Shown here piece by piece: positions 25,182-34,025 of a DNA stretch of 64,000 nucleotides. The translations under genes and the position numbers were made by a program. Each line of letters opens with the position of its first letter. Positions within the stretch are counted from its first letter, which is position 1. The notes under the pieces were generated by a model. That model saw only the letters and a list, made by a program, of their open reading frames with translations, made no database searches and was not told the DNA's origin. Location of the stretch: positions 62,001 through 126,000 of the forward strand of contig NZ_JADWYO010000008.1 in assembly GCF_022414595.1 (NCBI RefSeq), written 5' to 3'. This DNA comes from Streptomyces sp. MUM 203J. Its GTDB lineage: Bacteria; Actinomycetota; Actinomycetes; Streptomycetales; Streptomycetaceae.

Positions 25182-26378
25182 TCACCAGGCCACCGGAAGC
25201 TCCACCATTCCCTGAAGCGTGTCGCCCGGTTTATGAGGAATCTCCTCCGGCGGAGCCGCCAGACGGAGGCCCGGCAGCCGGGACAGCAGTGCCCCCAGCG
25301 CGATCTCCATCTCCGCGCGCGCCAGGTTCTGCCCGAGACACTGATGGATTCCGAAGCCGAACGCCACGTGGTGGCGGGCCGGCCGTGCCCAGTCGAGGCG
25401 GTCGGGAGACGCGTACACCGCCGCGTCCCGGTTGATGACCGAGGTCGGGAAGACCAGTCCCTCGCCCGCCCTGATGGTCGTGTCCCCGACCGTGATGTCC
25501 TCACGGGCGAAGCGCAGCATCCCGTCCGCGATGGACAGGAACCGCAGCAGTTCCTCCACCGCCGTCCGCATCAGCGCCGGGTCCGCCCGCAGCTCCGCGA
25601 GCCGCTCCGGGTGCCGCAGCAGCGTGAACGTACCGAGCGAGATCATGTTCGCGGTCGTCTCGTGCCCGGCCACCAGCAGGATCAGCGCCAGCTCGATCAA
25701 CTCCTGACGGCCGACCCGCCCCGGGACGTACTGCTCCGCCACCAGGTCGTCCAGCAGCCCTTCCCCCTGCTTCCGGCGCTTGGCGTCCACCAGTTCGCCC
25801 AGGTACCCCTCCAGAGCCTCCACGGCCCGCTTGGAGTCCCCGGCCGTCGGCCCGCGCAGCGCCCGCCGGGACTGCTCCTCGAAGAACTCGTGGTCCGCGT
25901 AGGGGACGCCCAGCAGTTCGCAGATCACCATGGACGGCACCGGCAGCGCGAACGCGCTCACCAGCTCGGCGGGCGGGCCCGCCGCCACCATCGTGTCCAG
26001 CAGGGCGTCCACGATCCGCTCGATGCGGGGCCGCAGTCCCGCGATCCGCTTCAGCGAGAAGCTGGAGATCAGCATGCGCCGCTGCCGGTTGTGCTCCGGG
26101 TCGTCCCGTGACAGCAGCGCCGCCGGGGGCCGCTCGCGGACCACCTCCGCCCGTGCGGACGGGACCGGGAAGTCCGGGTGCGAGCTGTCCGTGGACAGCC
26201 GCTGGTCGGCCAGCAGCTCACGGGCGGCGGCGTGGCCGGTCACCATCCACACCAGACGGCCGTCGTAGAGGCGCGTACGGGCCAGGGGGCGGGCCTCGCG
26301 CAGCGGGGCGTATCCGGTCGGCGGGTGGTAGGGACACGTACGGTCCTGGGGGAACGTGACGTCGGTGGTCTCCGGCAT
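25182..26378 (-). CDS. cytochrome P450, CYP105-like
   Basis: This is a 398-residue bacterial class I P450. The I-helix motif is AGHETT, the K-helix carries EELLR, and the heme-binding loop is FGFGIHQCLGQNLAR with the axial Cys. ALLSRDDPEHNRQRRML is characteristic of CYP105-type enzymes. These oxidise many xenobiotics and secondary metabolites; the native substrate cannot be read from sequence. It is followed by its ferredoxin gene. Confidence 0.93.
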   Translation of the reverse strand: MPETTDVTFPQDRTCPYHPPTGYAPLREARPLARTRLYDGRLVWMVTGHAAARELLADQRLSTDSSHPDFPVPSARAEVVRERPPAALLSRDDPEHNRQRRMLISSFSLKRIAGLRPRIERIVDALLDTMVAAGPPAELVSAFALPVPSMVICELLGVPYADHEFFEEQSRRALRGPTAGDSKRAVEALEGYLGELVDAKRRKQGEGLLDDLVAEQYVPGRVGRQELIELALILLVAGHETTANMISLGTFTLLRHPERLAELRADPALMRTAVEELLRFLSIADGMLRFAREDITVGDTTIRAGEGLVFPTSVINRDAAVYASPDRLDWARPARHHVAFGFGIHQCLGQNLARAEMEIALGALLSRLPGLRLAAPPEEIPHKPGDTLQGMVELPVAW

Positions 26379-26411
26379 GGCGCGGCCCTCGCAGACGAGT
26401 CAGACGAGTTC

Positions 26412-26428
26412 GATCGGACGTACCGATC
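26412..26428. promoter_or_regulatory. inverted repeat upstream of P450
   Basis: GATCGG and CCGATC pair around ACGTA, 34 bp upstream of the P450 start. It follows a tandem CAGACGAGT repeat. It is a candidate operator for a P450 regulator that is not encoded nearby. Confidence 0.4.
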
Positions 26429-26496
26429 TCCACTACATGCCGTGCACACGCATCCGGTCTACGCGCATTCCGGCCAACCAGCCACCCGGACGCCCG

Positions 26497-27033
26497 CTAC
26501 GCGCTCAGCGACCGCGCGTAGTTGAGCTGGCCCATCACCCAGGGGAAGGTCTCCGGGCTGTTCGCCGGGATCATCGTGGAGTGGGTCTTCCCGCCGCTGG
26601 CGACCGTGACCTGGACGAAGCCGGTGGTCGTCTTCTCCTTCATCAGCAGGAACAGCAGTCCCAGGAAGCAGAAGAGGAAGAAGATGACGGCCAGCACGAT
26701 CGCGTGCGTCGGCATCTTCTCCTCGGTACGTGACATGTCCGTCGCGTTCCACACCGCGCCCTTCAGCGGCAGTGTGCCGGTGGGCGTGACGATGGAGTCC
26801 TGGAGCACGGTGATGTCCCCGAGCGACACCAGCGGCGCCCCGCCGCCCGGCGCCCCGTAGGCGGGCACCGGCTGCGGGTAGCCGTACCCGGGCGCGGTGC
26901 CGGGGTACCCGTACCCGCCGGGCGCGGTCTGCGGCGGCTGGCCGGCAGGCTGGGTCGGGCCCCACTGGTAGCCGCCTTCGCCTCCCGCGTACGGGTTCGG
27001 GTTGGCGTTCGGGTTGGCATTCGGGTCGCTCAT
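26497..27033 (-). CDS. proline/glycine-rich single-pass membrane protein
   Basis: This is a 178-residue protein. The first ~75 residues are Asn/Pro/Gly/Tyr-rich with repeating PNAN and GYGYP units. A short beta-rich segment follows, then one strong membrane helix (AIVLAVIFFLFCFLGLLFLL) around residues 113-132 and a ~45-residue domain ending QLNYARSLSA. The disordered N-terminus is probably cytoplasmic. Function is unknown. It lies between the P450 and sdh operons, separated from sdhB by a strong terminator. Confidence 0.8.
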   Translation of the reverse strand: MSDPNANPNANPNPYAGGEGGYQWGPTQPAGQPPQTAPGGYGYPGTAPGYGYPQPVPAYGAPGGGAPLVSLGDITVLQDSIVTPTGTLPLKGAVWNATDMSRTEEKMPTHAIVLAVIFFLFCFLGLLFLLMKEKTTTGFVQVTVASGGKTHSTMIPANSPETFPWVMGQLNYARSLSA

Positions 27034-27083
27034 GGTCCCCCACTCTCCTGTTCGCTGGTGCGCTCACAGATCCTGGCACAACA

Positions 27084-27125
27084 CACCGCGGCCCCGCCTC
27101 CGTTGCCGGAAGCGGGGCCGCGGTG
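27084..27125 (-). terminator. terminator of the sdh operon
   Basis: The 14-base arms CACCGCGGCCCCGC (27084-27097) and GCGGGGCCGCGGTG (27112-27125) are exactly complementary around a 14-base loop. The hairpin lies 34 bp beyond the sdhB stop, the expected place for termination of the minus-strand sdhCDAB transcript. Confidence 0.85.
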
Positions 27126-27158
27126 ATGCGCGGGGTGCCGCGGAGAACCGCGCGGAGC

Positions 27159-27917
27159 TCAGTAGCGGCGCGTGATCAGCGCCCGCTTGACCTCCTGGAT
27201 CGCCTTCGTGACCTCGATACCGCGAGGGCAGGCGTCCGTGCAGTTGAACGTGGTGCGGCAACGCCACACGCCGTCCTTGTCGTTGAGGATCTCCAGGCGC
27301 TGCTCGCCCGCCTCGTCGCGCGAGTCGAAGATGAAGCGGTGCGCGTTCACGATCGCGGCCGGGCCGAAGTACTGGCCGTCGTTCCAGAACACCGGGCAGG
27401 ACGAGGTGCAGGCGGCGCACAGGATGCACTTCGTCGTGTCGTCGAACCGCTCCCGGTCCTCCGCCGACTGGTACCGCTCACGCGTCGGCTCGTTGCCGGA
27501 CGTGATCAGGAACGGCATCACGTCCCGGTACGCCTGGAAGAACGGCTCCATGTCCACGACCAGGTCCTTGAGGACCGTCATGCCCTTGATGGGCTCGATC
27601 GTGATCGGCTTGCCCGGGTTGATGTCCTTGATCAGGGTCTTGCAGGCCAGCCGGTTCTTGCCGTTGATGCGCATGGCGTCCGAGCCGCAGATGCCGTGCG
27701 CGCAGGAGCGGCGGAAGGTCAGCGAACCGTCCAGGTCCCACTTGATCTTGTGGAGACCGTCGAGGACACGCTCCTTCGGGTCGATCTCGACCTGGAAGTC
27801 CTGCCACTGGGCCTCGTCCGACACCTCGGGGTTGAAGCGGCGGATCCGGAACGTGACCGTGATGTAGGGGGAGGCGGCCGAGGTGTCGGCCGTCTTCTCC
27901 AGGGTCGGGGTAGCCAT
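27159..27917 (-). CDS. sdhB: succinate dehydrogenase iron-sulfur subunit
   Basis: This is a 252-residue protein. The N-terminal plant-type [2Fe-2S] domain shows SCAHGICGSDAMRING, and the C-terminal domain shows CILCAACTSSCPVFW and later CTDACPRGIEVTKAI, supplying ligands for the [4Fe-4S] and [3Fe-4S] clusters. It passes electrons from SdhA to the membrane subunits. Its ATG shares one base with the sdhA stop (TGATG), so translation is coupled. Last gene of the operon. Confidence 0.97.
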   Translation of the reverse strand: MATPTLEKTADTSAASPYITVTFRIRRFNPEVSDEAQWQDFQVEIDPKERVLDGLHKIKWDLDGSLTFRRSCAHGICGSDAMRINGKNRLACKTLIKDINPGKPITIEPIKGMTVLKDLVVDMEPFFQAYRDVMPFLITSGNEPTRERYQSAEDRERFDDTTKCILCAACTSSCPVFWNDGQYFGPAAIVNAHRFIFDSRDEAGEQRLEILNDKDGVWRCRTTFNCTDACPRGIEVTKAIQEVKRALITRRY

Positions 27918-29671
27918 CAGTACTTACGCTCCATCGGCTGGTAGCGGGTCTGGACGACCGGCTTGTAGTCGAGGCGGACGGAATCGGTGCCGTCGGCGCC
28001 GACCTCGCGGTACGCCATGGTGTGGCGCATGAAGTTGACGTCGTCGCGGTTCGGGTAGTCCTCGCGGTAGTGACCGCCGCGGGACTCCTTGCGGGCCAGC
28101 GCGGAGACGGCCATCACCTCGGCCAGGTCGAGCAGGTTGCCCAGCTCGATGGCCTCCAGCAGGTCTGTGTTGAACCGCTTGCCCTTGTCCTGGATGGCGA
28201 CGTTCTTGTAGCGCTCGCGCAGCTCGGCGACCTTCTCGACCGCGGTCTTGATCGTCTGCTCGGTGCGGAACACCATCACGTTGGCGTCCATGGTCTCCTG
28301 GAGCTCCTTGCGGAGGTCCGCGACCCGCTCGCCGCCGGTGGACTCGCGCAGCCGCTCGACCTGCTCCTGCACCAGGGACGCGGGGTCCTCCGGCAGCTCG
28401 ACGAAGTCGGCCCCGGCCGCGTACTCGGCGGCGGCGATACCGGCCCGCCGGCCGAACACGTTGATGTCGAGCAGCGAGTTCGTGCCCAGCCGGTTGGCGC
28501 CGTGCACCGACACGCAGGCCACCTCGCCGGCCGCGTACAGCCCCGGGACGACCGTCGTGTTGTCCGCCAGGACCTCACCCTCGACGTTCGTCGGGATGCC
28601 GCCCATCGCGTAGTGCGCGGTCGGCTGGATCGGGATCGGGTCCGTGTAGGGCTCGATGCCCAGGTACGTACGGGCGAACTCGGTGATGTCCGGGAGCTTG
28701 GCGTCCAGCTGCTCCGGCGGCAGGTGCGTCAGGTCCAGGAACACGTGGTCGCCCTCGGGGCCGCAGCCGCGGCCCTCGCGGATCTCCGTGTAGATGGAGC
28801 GGGACACGACGTCACGCGACGCGAGGTCCTTCATGACGGGCGCGTACTTCTCCATGAAGCGCTCGCCGTCCTTGTTGCGGAGGATGCCGCCCTCACCGCG
28901 GGCGCCCTCCGTCAGCAGGATGCCCATGCGCCAGATGCCCGTCGGGTGGAACTGGAAGAACTCCATGTCCTCCAGCGGCAGACCGCGCCGGTAGCAGGCC
29001 GCCTGGCCGTCGCCGGTCAGGGTGTGCGCGTTCGACGTGACCTTGAAGAACTTGCCCGTGCCGCCGGACGCGTAGATGACGGCCTTGGCCTGGAAGATGT
29101 GGATCTCGCCGGTCGCCAGCTCGTACGCGACGACACCGGCCGACTTCCTGACGCCGTCGACCTCGGTGATCAGCTGGTCCAGGACGTAGAACTCGTTGAA
29201 GAACTCCACGCCCTCCTTGACGCAGTTCTGGTACAGCGTCTGGAGGATCATGTGACCGGTGCGGTCGGCCGCGTAGCAGGCGCGCCGGACGGGGGCCTCG
29301 CCGTGGTTGCGGGAGTGGCCGCCGAAGCGGCGCTGGTCGATGGTGCCGTCCGGGGTCCGGTTGAACGGCAGGCCCATCTTCTCCAGGTCGAGGACGGCGT
29401 CGATGGCCTCCTTCGCCAGGATCTCGGCGGCGTCCTGGTCGACCAGGTAGTCACCGCCCTTGATCGTGTCGAAGGTGTGCCACTCCCAGTTGTCCTCCTC
29501 CACGTTGGCCAGCGCGGCGGCCATGCCGCCCTGCGCGGCGCCCGTGTGGGAGCGGGTGGGGTACAGCTTGGTCAGCACGGCGGTACGGCTGCGCTTCGTG
29601 GCCTCGATGGCGGCGCGCATGCCGGCGCCGCCGGCGCCGACGATGACGGTGTCGTACTTGTGGATCTTCAT
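27917..29671 (-). CDS. sdhA: succinate dehydrogenase flavoprotein subunit
   Basis: This is a 584-residue subunit carrying covalent FAD and the succinate site. Motifs are the dinucleotide-binding GAGGAGMRAAIEA at the N-terminus, SHTGAAQGGM with the flavinylated His, GGHSRNHGEAPVRR and HGANRLGTNSLLD. Length is standard. It oxidises succinate to fumarate in the TCA cycle and feeds the respiratory chain through SdhB. It starts 19 bp after sdhD. Confidence 0.97.
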   Translation of the reverse strand: MKIHKYDTVIVGAGGAGMRAAIEATKRSRTAVLTKLYPTRSHTGAAQGGMAAALANVEEDNWEWHTFDTIKGGDYLVDQDAAEILAKEAIDAVLDLEKMGLPFNRTPDGTIDQRRFGGHSRNHGEAPVRRACYAADRTGHMILQTLYQNCVKEGVEFFNEFYVLDQLITEVDGVRKSAGVVAYELATGEIHIFQAKAVIYASGGTGKFFKVTSNAHTLTGDGQAACYRRGLPLEDMEFFQFHPTGIWRMGILLTEGARGEGGILRNKDGERFMEKYAPVMKDLASRDVVSRSIYTEIREGRGCGPEGDHVFLDLTHLPPEQLDAKLPDITEFARTYLGIEPYTDPIPIQPTAHYAMGGIPTNVEGEVLADNTTVVPGLYAAGEVACVSVHGANRLGTNSLLDINVFGRRAGIAAAEYAAGADFVELPEDPASLVQEQVERLRESTGGERVADLRKELQETMDANVMVFRTEQTIKTAVEKVAELRERYKNVAIQDKGKRFNTDLLEAIELGNLLDLAEVMAVSALARKESRGGHYREDYPNRDDVNFMRHTMAYREVGADGTDSVRLDYKPVVQTRYQPMERKY

Positions 29672-29690
29672 GTTCTCGTCAGCCCCGGCT

Positions 29691-30167
29691 TCAGCGGATG
29701 TTCGGGTCGAAGGTGAAGATCACCAGCGTGCCCAGCAGGATGGTGAACACCGTCGCGGTGTACAGCAGGCCCTTCAGCCACAGGCGGGTGTTGGGGCGCT
29801 CGGCGTAGTCGTTGACGACGGTACGCAGGCCGTTCGCGCCGTGCAGCATCGCGAGCCACAGCATCAGCAGGTCCCAGACCTGCCAGAACGGGGACGCCCA
29901 GCGGCCGGCCACGAAGGCGAAGCCGATCTTGGAGACGCCGCCGTCCAGCACCAGCTGGATCAGCAGGTGGCCGATGATCAGGACGACCAGGACGACACCG
30001 GACAGGCGCATGAACAGCCACGCGGCCAGCTCGAAGTTGCCGCGGGTCGACTTGGGCGTCTTCTTCGTGCGCGCGCGGGGCGGCTCGATCAGCGGGGCCG
30101 GGTTGTCGGCGTCGTACAGGCCCGTGTCCTGGAACGCGGCCCCGGCGGAGGTGGTGTCAGCAGACAT
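29691..30167 (-). CDS. sdhD: succinate dehydrogenase membrane anchor subunit
   Basis: This is a 158-residue protein with an N-terminal cytoplasmic segment rich in Pro and Lys and three membrane helices from residue ~48 (LAAWLFMRLSGVVLVVLIIG, then a second near LLMLWLAMLHGANGL, and a third around TVFTILLGTLVIF). The conserved helix residues R-S and H-x-x-x-G fit heme- and quinone-binding anchors. It starts 8 bp after sdhC and forms the quinone site together with it. Confidence 0.93.
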   Translation of the reverse strand: MSADTTSAGAAFQDTGLYDADNPAPLIEPPRARTKKTPKSTRGNFELAAWLFMRLSGVVLVVLIIGHLLIQLVLDGGVSKIGFAFVAGRWASPFWQVWDLLMLWLAMLHGANGLRTVVNDYAERPNTRLWLKGLLYTATVFTILLGTLVIFTFDPNIR

Positions 30168-30175
30168 GTCTGGCG

Positions 30176-30556
30176 TCAGCTCCCGAACAGTTCACGTGCG
30201 GCGTGGCCGAGGACGGGGTAGACGGCACCCGCCATCAGCACGACCCAGATGCCCATGACGGTCCACAGCATCTGCTTCTGGTAGCGCGGGCCCTTGGACC
30301 AGAAGTCCACGGCGATGACACGGAGGCCGTTGAGCGCGTGGAAGAGGATGGCGGCCACGAGGCCGTACTCCAGCAGCGCCACGATCGGCGTCTTGTACGT
30401 CGCCACGACGTCGTCGTACGCCTCGGGTGAGACGCGGACGAGGGCGGTGTCCAGTACGTGCACGAACAGGAAGAAGAAGATGAGGACGCCGGTGACTCGG
30501 TGAGCCACCCACGACCACATGCCTTCCCGGCCGCGGTACAACGTTCCAGCCGGCAC
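30176..30556 (-). CDS. sdhC: succinate dehydrogenase cytochrome b556 subunit
   Basis: This is a 126-residue heme b and quinone-binding subunit. It has the SdhC signature WSWVAHRVTGVLIFFF near residue 13 and LFHALNGLRVIAVDFW near 72, with three membrane helices. The GTG at 30556 (PAGTLYRGREG) is chosen because GGAGG precedes it by 8 bases; the frame is open far upstream but without coding character. First gene of sdhCDAB. Confidence 0.93.
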   Translation of the reverse strand: MPAGTLYRGREGMWSWVAHRVTGVLIFFFLFVHVLDTALVRVSPEAYDDVVATYKTPIVALLEYGLVAAILFHALNGLRVIAVDFWSKGPRYQKQMLWTVMGIWVVLMAGAVYPVLGHAARELFGS

Positions 30557-30717
30557 GGAAATGTCCTCCGGGAGCGGGATTGGGGTCGGCCGGCTTCTCT
30601 GTCGGTCAGACCCGGCCGGGTACGGTCCACCGGCCCCGGTCATGGTAGCGACGCGATGTCGGTTCCCTCGCGCGGGGTCCACAGGTGTGATCAAACAGGC
30701 AGTCAGATCGGGTGAAA

Positions 30718-31182
30718 TCACTCGAACGATGGATACGACGTATGGCCGATAAGCCGGGCAAGCCGGGCACGGGTGAGTCTGCGCATCTCCTCCGCGGAGA
30801 CCGCCCGCTCCTCGTCCGGGTCGTTGCCGAGCCGTGACCGGATCCCGCCGAGCACCTGGTCCAGGTGTTCCGCGGGGTGGTGCCCGGCCAGGCAGATGAC
30901 GAACGCGTGCCCGAACCGCCCCTCGTACACGTCGTGCGCCGCGCGCAGCGCGGTGTGCGCCGCCGGGGGCGTGCCGGGCGGCAGCGCGGGCGCCGCCTCG
31001 TCGGCCAGCGCCTCGTCCAGATCGGCACGGGAAAGGTCGTAACCGGCCTCGTCGGCGGCGGCCAGCAGGGCGTCGACCGTCGGGTAGGGGCGGTGGGCGG
31101 CCACCCGGCGGGCCCAGCGGCGGCTGCCGCAGCAGGCCAGCAGGGAGGCTTCGGCGGCCTCGCCGGGGGCGGTGTTGAACAC
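30718..31182 (-). CDS. 2-oxo-4-hydroxy-4-carboxy-5-ureidoimidazoline decarboxylase
   Basis: This is a 154-residue helical protein of the OHCU decarboxylase family, the third step of urate breakdown to allantoin. Recognisable are the N-terminal helix FNTAPGEAAEASLLACCGS, HRPYPTVDALLAAADEAG, and GRFGHAFVICLAGH, which carries the conserved Phe/Gly/His active-site region. The GTG at 31182 is the only standard start; the frame upstream is open to about 31340 but lacks ATG or GTG. No other urate gene is adjacent. Confidence 0.85.
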   Translation of the reverse strand: MFNTAPGEAAEASLLACCGSRRWARRVAAHRPYPTVDALLAAADEAGYDLSRADLDEALADEAAPALPPGTPPAAHTALRAAHDVYEGRFGHAFVICLAGHHPAEHLDQVLGGIRSRLGNDPDEERAVSAEEMRRLTRARLARLIGHTSYPSFE

Positions 31183-31550
31183 CGCGAGCGGCGAGGCGGG
31201 GCCCTCCGGGGCACGCGGGGCGGGAGGTATGGCCGCGGTGGTCGACCCGGTGGCGCTGAAGGTCGTCGGAGTTCCGGCGGCGGATTCGCGGGACAGCGTG
31301 GGCTCCTCGAACAGAACAGCAGTCGACGAAGGGGGCGGGGGTGGCGGGCGCTGCGGGAGACGGTGATGGTGTGGGGGAGGTTCCAGGAGTCGTCAGAAAG
31401 AAGTGTGGGAAGGGACGCAACGCTACCCAGGGTGAGCAGGAGTGGTCCGAAGCCCTTCCGTATTTCACCCGGAAGGCAGAGTTTCAACGCGAGGGATGGA
31501 CGCACTCGGCGTGTCGGGGTGCGGCGGAGTGACCGACGAAGGGCGGGTGC
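31183..31550. other. intergenic region with one inverted repeat
   Basis: This is a gap between divergent OHCU decarboxylase and GH20 genes. CCTTCCG and CGGAAGG (about 31457-31479) form a 7-bp inverted repeat around an AT-richer TATTTCACC. Nothing else with coding character or an obvious promoter consensus is visible. Confidence 0.5.
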
Positions 31551-33218
31551 GTGAACAGGACGCTGCGTAGGACGGTGCTGATGGCGGTCACCCTGGCGCT
31601 GTCCGGCGGCCTGGCGGGCTGCGGCGGCGACGGTGACGGCGGTACGGCTCCGACGGCGGCCACCCGGCCCCGCACGGCACCTACTCCCTCCCCTTCGCTC
31701 CGGCCCGGGTCCCCCACCCCGCCCGGGACGCCCACGCCCGCCCCCACCCGCACCCACCCCCCGTCCGTACCGCCCCTGACCATCCCCGCCGTGCGGGAAC
31801 ACGCCGCCGCCCGGGGCCCCGGATGGCGGCCGGAGCCCGGCCGGGCGGTGGTCGTCGCGCCCGGCAGCGGCGTCCTGGACGACGAGGCCCGGCTGCTCGC
31901 CCGCGAACTGGGGCTCGACCACCGGGGCGAGACGCCCGCGCGGGCGGGCGACATCGAACTGGCGCTGGACACCCGGCAGGGCGGCGGCCCGGAGTCGTAC
32001 GCGCTCGTGGTCCGCGACGGCCGGGTGCGGATCAGCGGCCCCGACGAGGCGGGCGTCTTCTACGGCACGCGCACGGTCAAGCAGGCCGTACGGTCCGGCG
32101 GCGCCGTGCCGGAGGGCGTCATACGCGACCGGCCCGACCGCCCGCAGCGCGGACTGATGGTCGACATAGCCCGGAAGCACTTCACCGCGGCATGGCTGGA
32201 GGACCGGATACGGGAGATGGCCGACCTGAAGCTCAACCAGCTCGGGCTGCACTTCTCCGACGACCAGGCGTTCCGCATAGAGTCCACGTCCCACCCCGAG
32301 GTGGTGTCGAGTCCCCACCTGACGAAGGCCGAGGTGCGCCGGATCATCGCCCTCGCGGACTCCCTGCACGTCACCGTCATCCCCGAGATCGACTCGCCCG
32401 GTCACCTCGGCGCCGTCCTCGCCGCCCACCCCGCGCTGCGGCTCCGCAGCGCCGCCGGCACGATGCCGCGCGGCGCCATCGACATCGCGAACCCCGCGTC
32501 GGCACGGCTCGTCGACGACCTCCTCCGCGAGTACGCCGAGCTGTTCACCGGCCCGTACTTCCACGTCGGCGCCGACGAGTACGCGGCGCTCATGGCGCGC
32601 GACCCCGATGCCGCGTACCCGGCGCTCGCCGCCGAGGCACGCAGAAGGTACGGCGCCGGGGCGGGTGTCCAGGACCTGGCGACGGGCTGGCTCAACGACC
32701 GGGCGGCGGTGGTCCGGACGGCCGGCAAGCAGCCGAAGGCCTGGAACGACGGCTTCTTCCGGGGCGGTGTCGTACGCGCGGACCAGGGCATCGAGGTCGA
32801 GTACTGGACCGGCCGCGAGATCGGGGCGCGCCCCCCGTCCGAGTACCTGGCGGAGGGCCGGACGGTCGTGAACGTCAACGACCGGTACCTCTATTACGTC
32901 CTCGGTGAGCCGAACCAGTTCACGTACCCCACGGGCCGGGAGATCTACGAGGCCTGGAACCCCCTGGTGCTGCGCGGTACGAGCCCGGTCCCGTCCCGCT
33001 ACTCGTCCCGGATAGCGGGCGCCCGGTTCGCCGTCTGGTGCGACCTGGCGAACGCCCAGACCCAGGCCCAGGTCGCGGCGGGCATCCGCCTGCCCCTGCG
33101 GGCCCTGGCCCAGCGGGTCTGGGACCCGCGGTCCCCGCAGCTGAGCTGGCAGGCGTTCACGGAGCTGGCGGGGCGCGTTGCCGGCCCGTCCGGGGGTGCC
33201 CCCTCCGGGGGAGTCTGA
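31551..33218 (+). CDS. secreted GH20 beta-N-acetylhexosaminidase lipoprotein
   Basis: This is a 555-residue precursor. The signal peptide ends in lipobox LAGC, so the protein is probably tethered, and a long Pro/Thr/Ser linker follows to residue ~75. A GH20b domain (ARELGLDHRGE, SGPDEAGVFYG) precedes the catalytic barrel, with FSDDQAFRIES and PEIDSPGHLGAVL. The catalytic pair is Asp342-Glu343 in HVGADEYA. It removes terminal GlcNAc from chitin or muropeptide-derived sugars by substrate-assisted catalysis. The last residues are encoded by a dispersed repeat. Confidence 0.9.
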   Translation: MNRTLRRTVLMAVTLALSGGLAGCGGDGDGGTAPTAATRPRTAPTPSPSLRPGSPTPPGTPTPAPTRTHPPSVPPLTIPAVREHAAARGPGWRPEPGRAVVVAPGSGVLDDEARLLARELGLDHRGETPARAGDIELALDTRQGGGPESYALVVRDGRVRISGPDEAGVFYGTRTVKQAVRSGGAVPEGVIRDRPDRPQRGLMVDIARKHFTAAWLEDRIREMADLKLNQLGLHFSDDQAFRIESTSHPEVVSSPHLTKAEVRRIIALADSLHVTVIPEIDSPGHLGAVLAAHPALRLRSAAGTMPRGAIDIANPASARLVDDLLREYAELFTGPYFHVGADEYAALMARDPDAAYPALAAEARRRYGAGAGVQDLATGWLNDRAAVVRTAGKQPKAWNDGFFRGGVVRADQGIEVEYWTGREIGARPPSEYLAEGRTVVNVNDRYLYYVLGEPNQFTYPTGREIYEAWNPLVLRGTSPVPSRYSSRIAGARFAVWCDLANAQTQAQVAAGIRLPLRALAQRVWDPRSPQLSWQAFTELAGRVAGPSGGAPSGGV

Positions 33219-33232
33219 GGACGGGCGGCGGA
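33186..33232. repeat. dispersed repeat, copy 2, at GH20 3' end
   Basis: CCCGTCC pairs with GGACGGG around the palindromic core GGGGGTGCCCCC and CCGGGGGAGTC. The final ~9 codons and the stop of the hexosaminidase lie inside it. The GGGAGTCTGAGGACGGGCGG part matches, in reverse orientation, the glyA-trpS intergenic copy. Confidence 0.45.
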
Positions 33233-33423
33233 TCCGCGGCGACGGGGCCCGGGGCGGGGCCGTTCACGCGGCGGCGCCGCACATCGGCGCAGGCGGGAAG
33301 GGGCGGGGCAGGGGAACGGCGACGTCACGGCTGCGACACGGGATGGACACGGCGCGTGACGCTTTCCGGGGTCGCGGCGCAGTAAGGGGAGTACCGGCGT
33401 CCGCACCGCGACGGGAGACTGTC

Positions 33424-33993
33424 ATGACCCCCACCCCCCACCTGGTGGACCTGCTCGCCCAGGCCGACGACCGCGGCCTCGCCGCCTCCGCGCTCGCCTG
33501 CCTGGACCGCTGCCTCCCTCTGCTCGTCCCGGAGGCCGGGGACCAGCTGCGCCCCCTGTGGGTGGGTGTGGCGCGCGGCGGCGCCGAGTGGCCGCAGCGC
33601 CTGGCGGAGGCGCGGGACGCGGTGGGCCCGGCCGCCGGGGACGGACCCGAGGCCCGGCTGGTGAAGGCCATGCTGGACGCCGCCCCCGCCCAGTGGGCGG
33701 CCCCCGGGCTGCGCACCTGGGCCGACGCCTGCTCGCTGGCCGCGCTGGAGGTCCATCACCGCCTCGGCTCCGGGGCGCAGGACACGGACCCCGCGGGCCT
33801 ACTGGAGCGCTGCCGCACGGGCGAGCCCGACGGCGCGGGCCCCCTGGCCGCAGGCGAACTGCGCCGCCAGGCCCGCGTGCTGGAGGTCCTCGCGGACGGC
33901 GCCACCCACGGACTGCGCCGCGCACTGGACCTGTCCGCCGAGGGCCGCCGCGTCCTCCAGGCGGTGGTCTCCCGGCGGGCCCGCACGGCCTGA
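33424..33993 (+). CDS. hypothetical helical protein
   Basis: This is a 189-residue, Ala/Leu/Arg-rich, all-helical soluble protein with no motif I recognise. It starts MTPTPHLVDLLAQADDRG with GGGAGAC 5-11 bases upstream. Strong codon bias supports coding. Some Streptomyces genomes carry homologues beside membrane proteins like the convergent gene at 34026. The function is unknown. Confidence 0.7.
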   Translation: MTPTPHLVDLLAQADDRGLAASALACLDRCLPLLVPEAGDQLRPLWVGVARGGAEWPQRLAEARDAVGPAAGDGPEARLVKAMLDAAPAQWAAPGLRTWADACSLAALEVHHRLGSGAQDTDPAGLLERCRTGEPDGAGPLAAGELRRQARVLEVLADGATHGLRRALDLSAEGRRVLQAVVSRRARTA

Positions 33994-34025
33994 GCTCGGG
34001 GCCCGGAGCCTTACGGGCCGAAACG

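Noticed and set aside
28022..29716. Plus-strand frame opposite sdhA
   Set aside because: Complement of a highly conserved flavoprotein gene; composition is that of a shadow frame.
30606..32564. Minus-strand frame covering the OHCU decarboxylase and GH20 regions
   Set aside because: The real decarboxylase uses another frame, and the rest is antisense to the GH20 gene.
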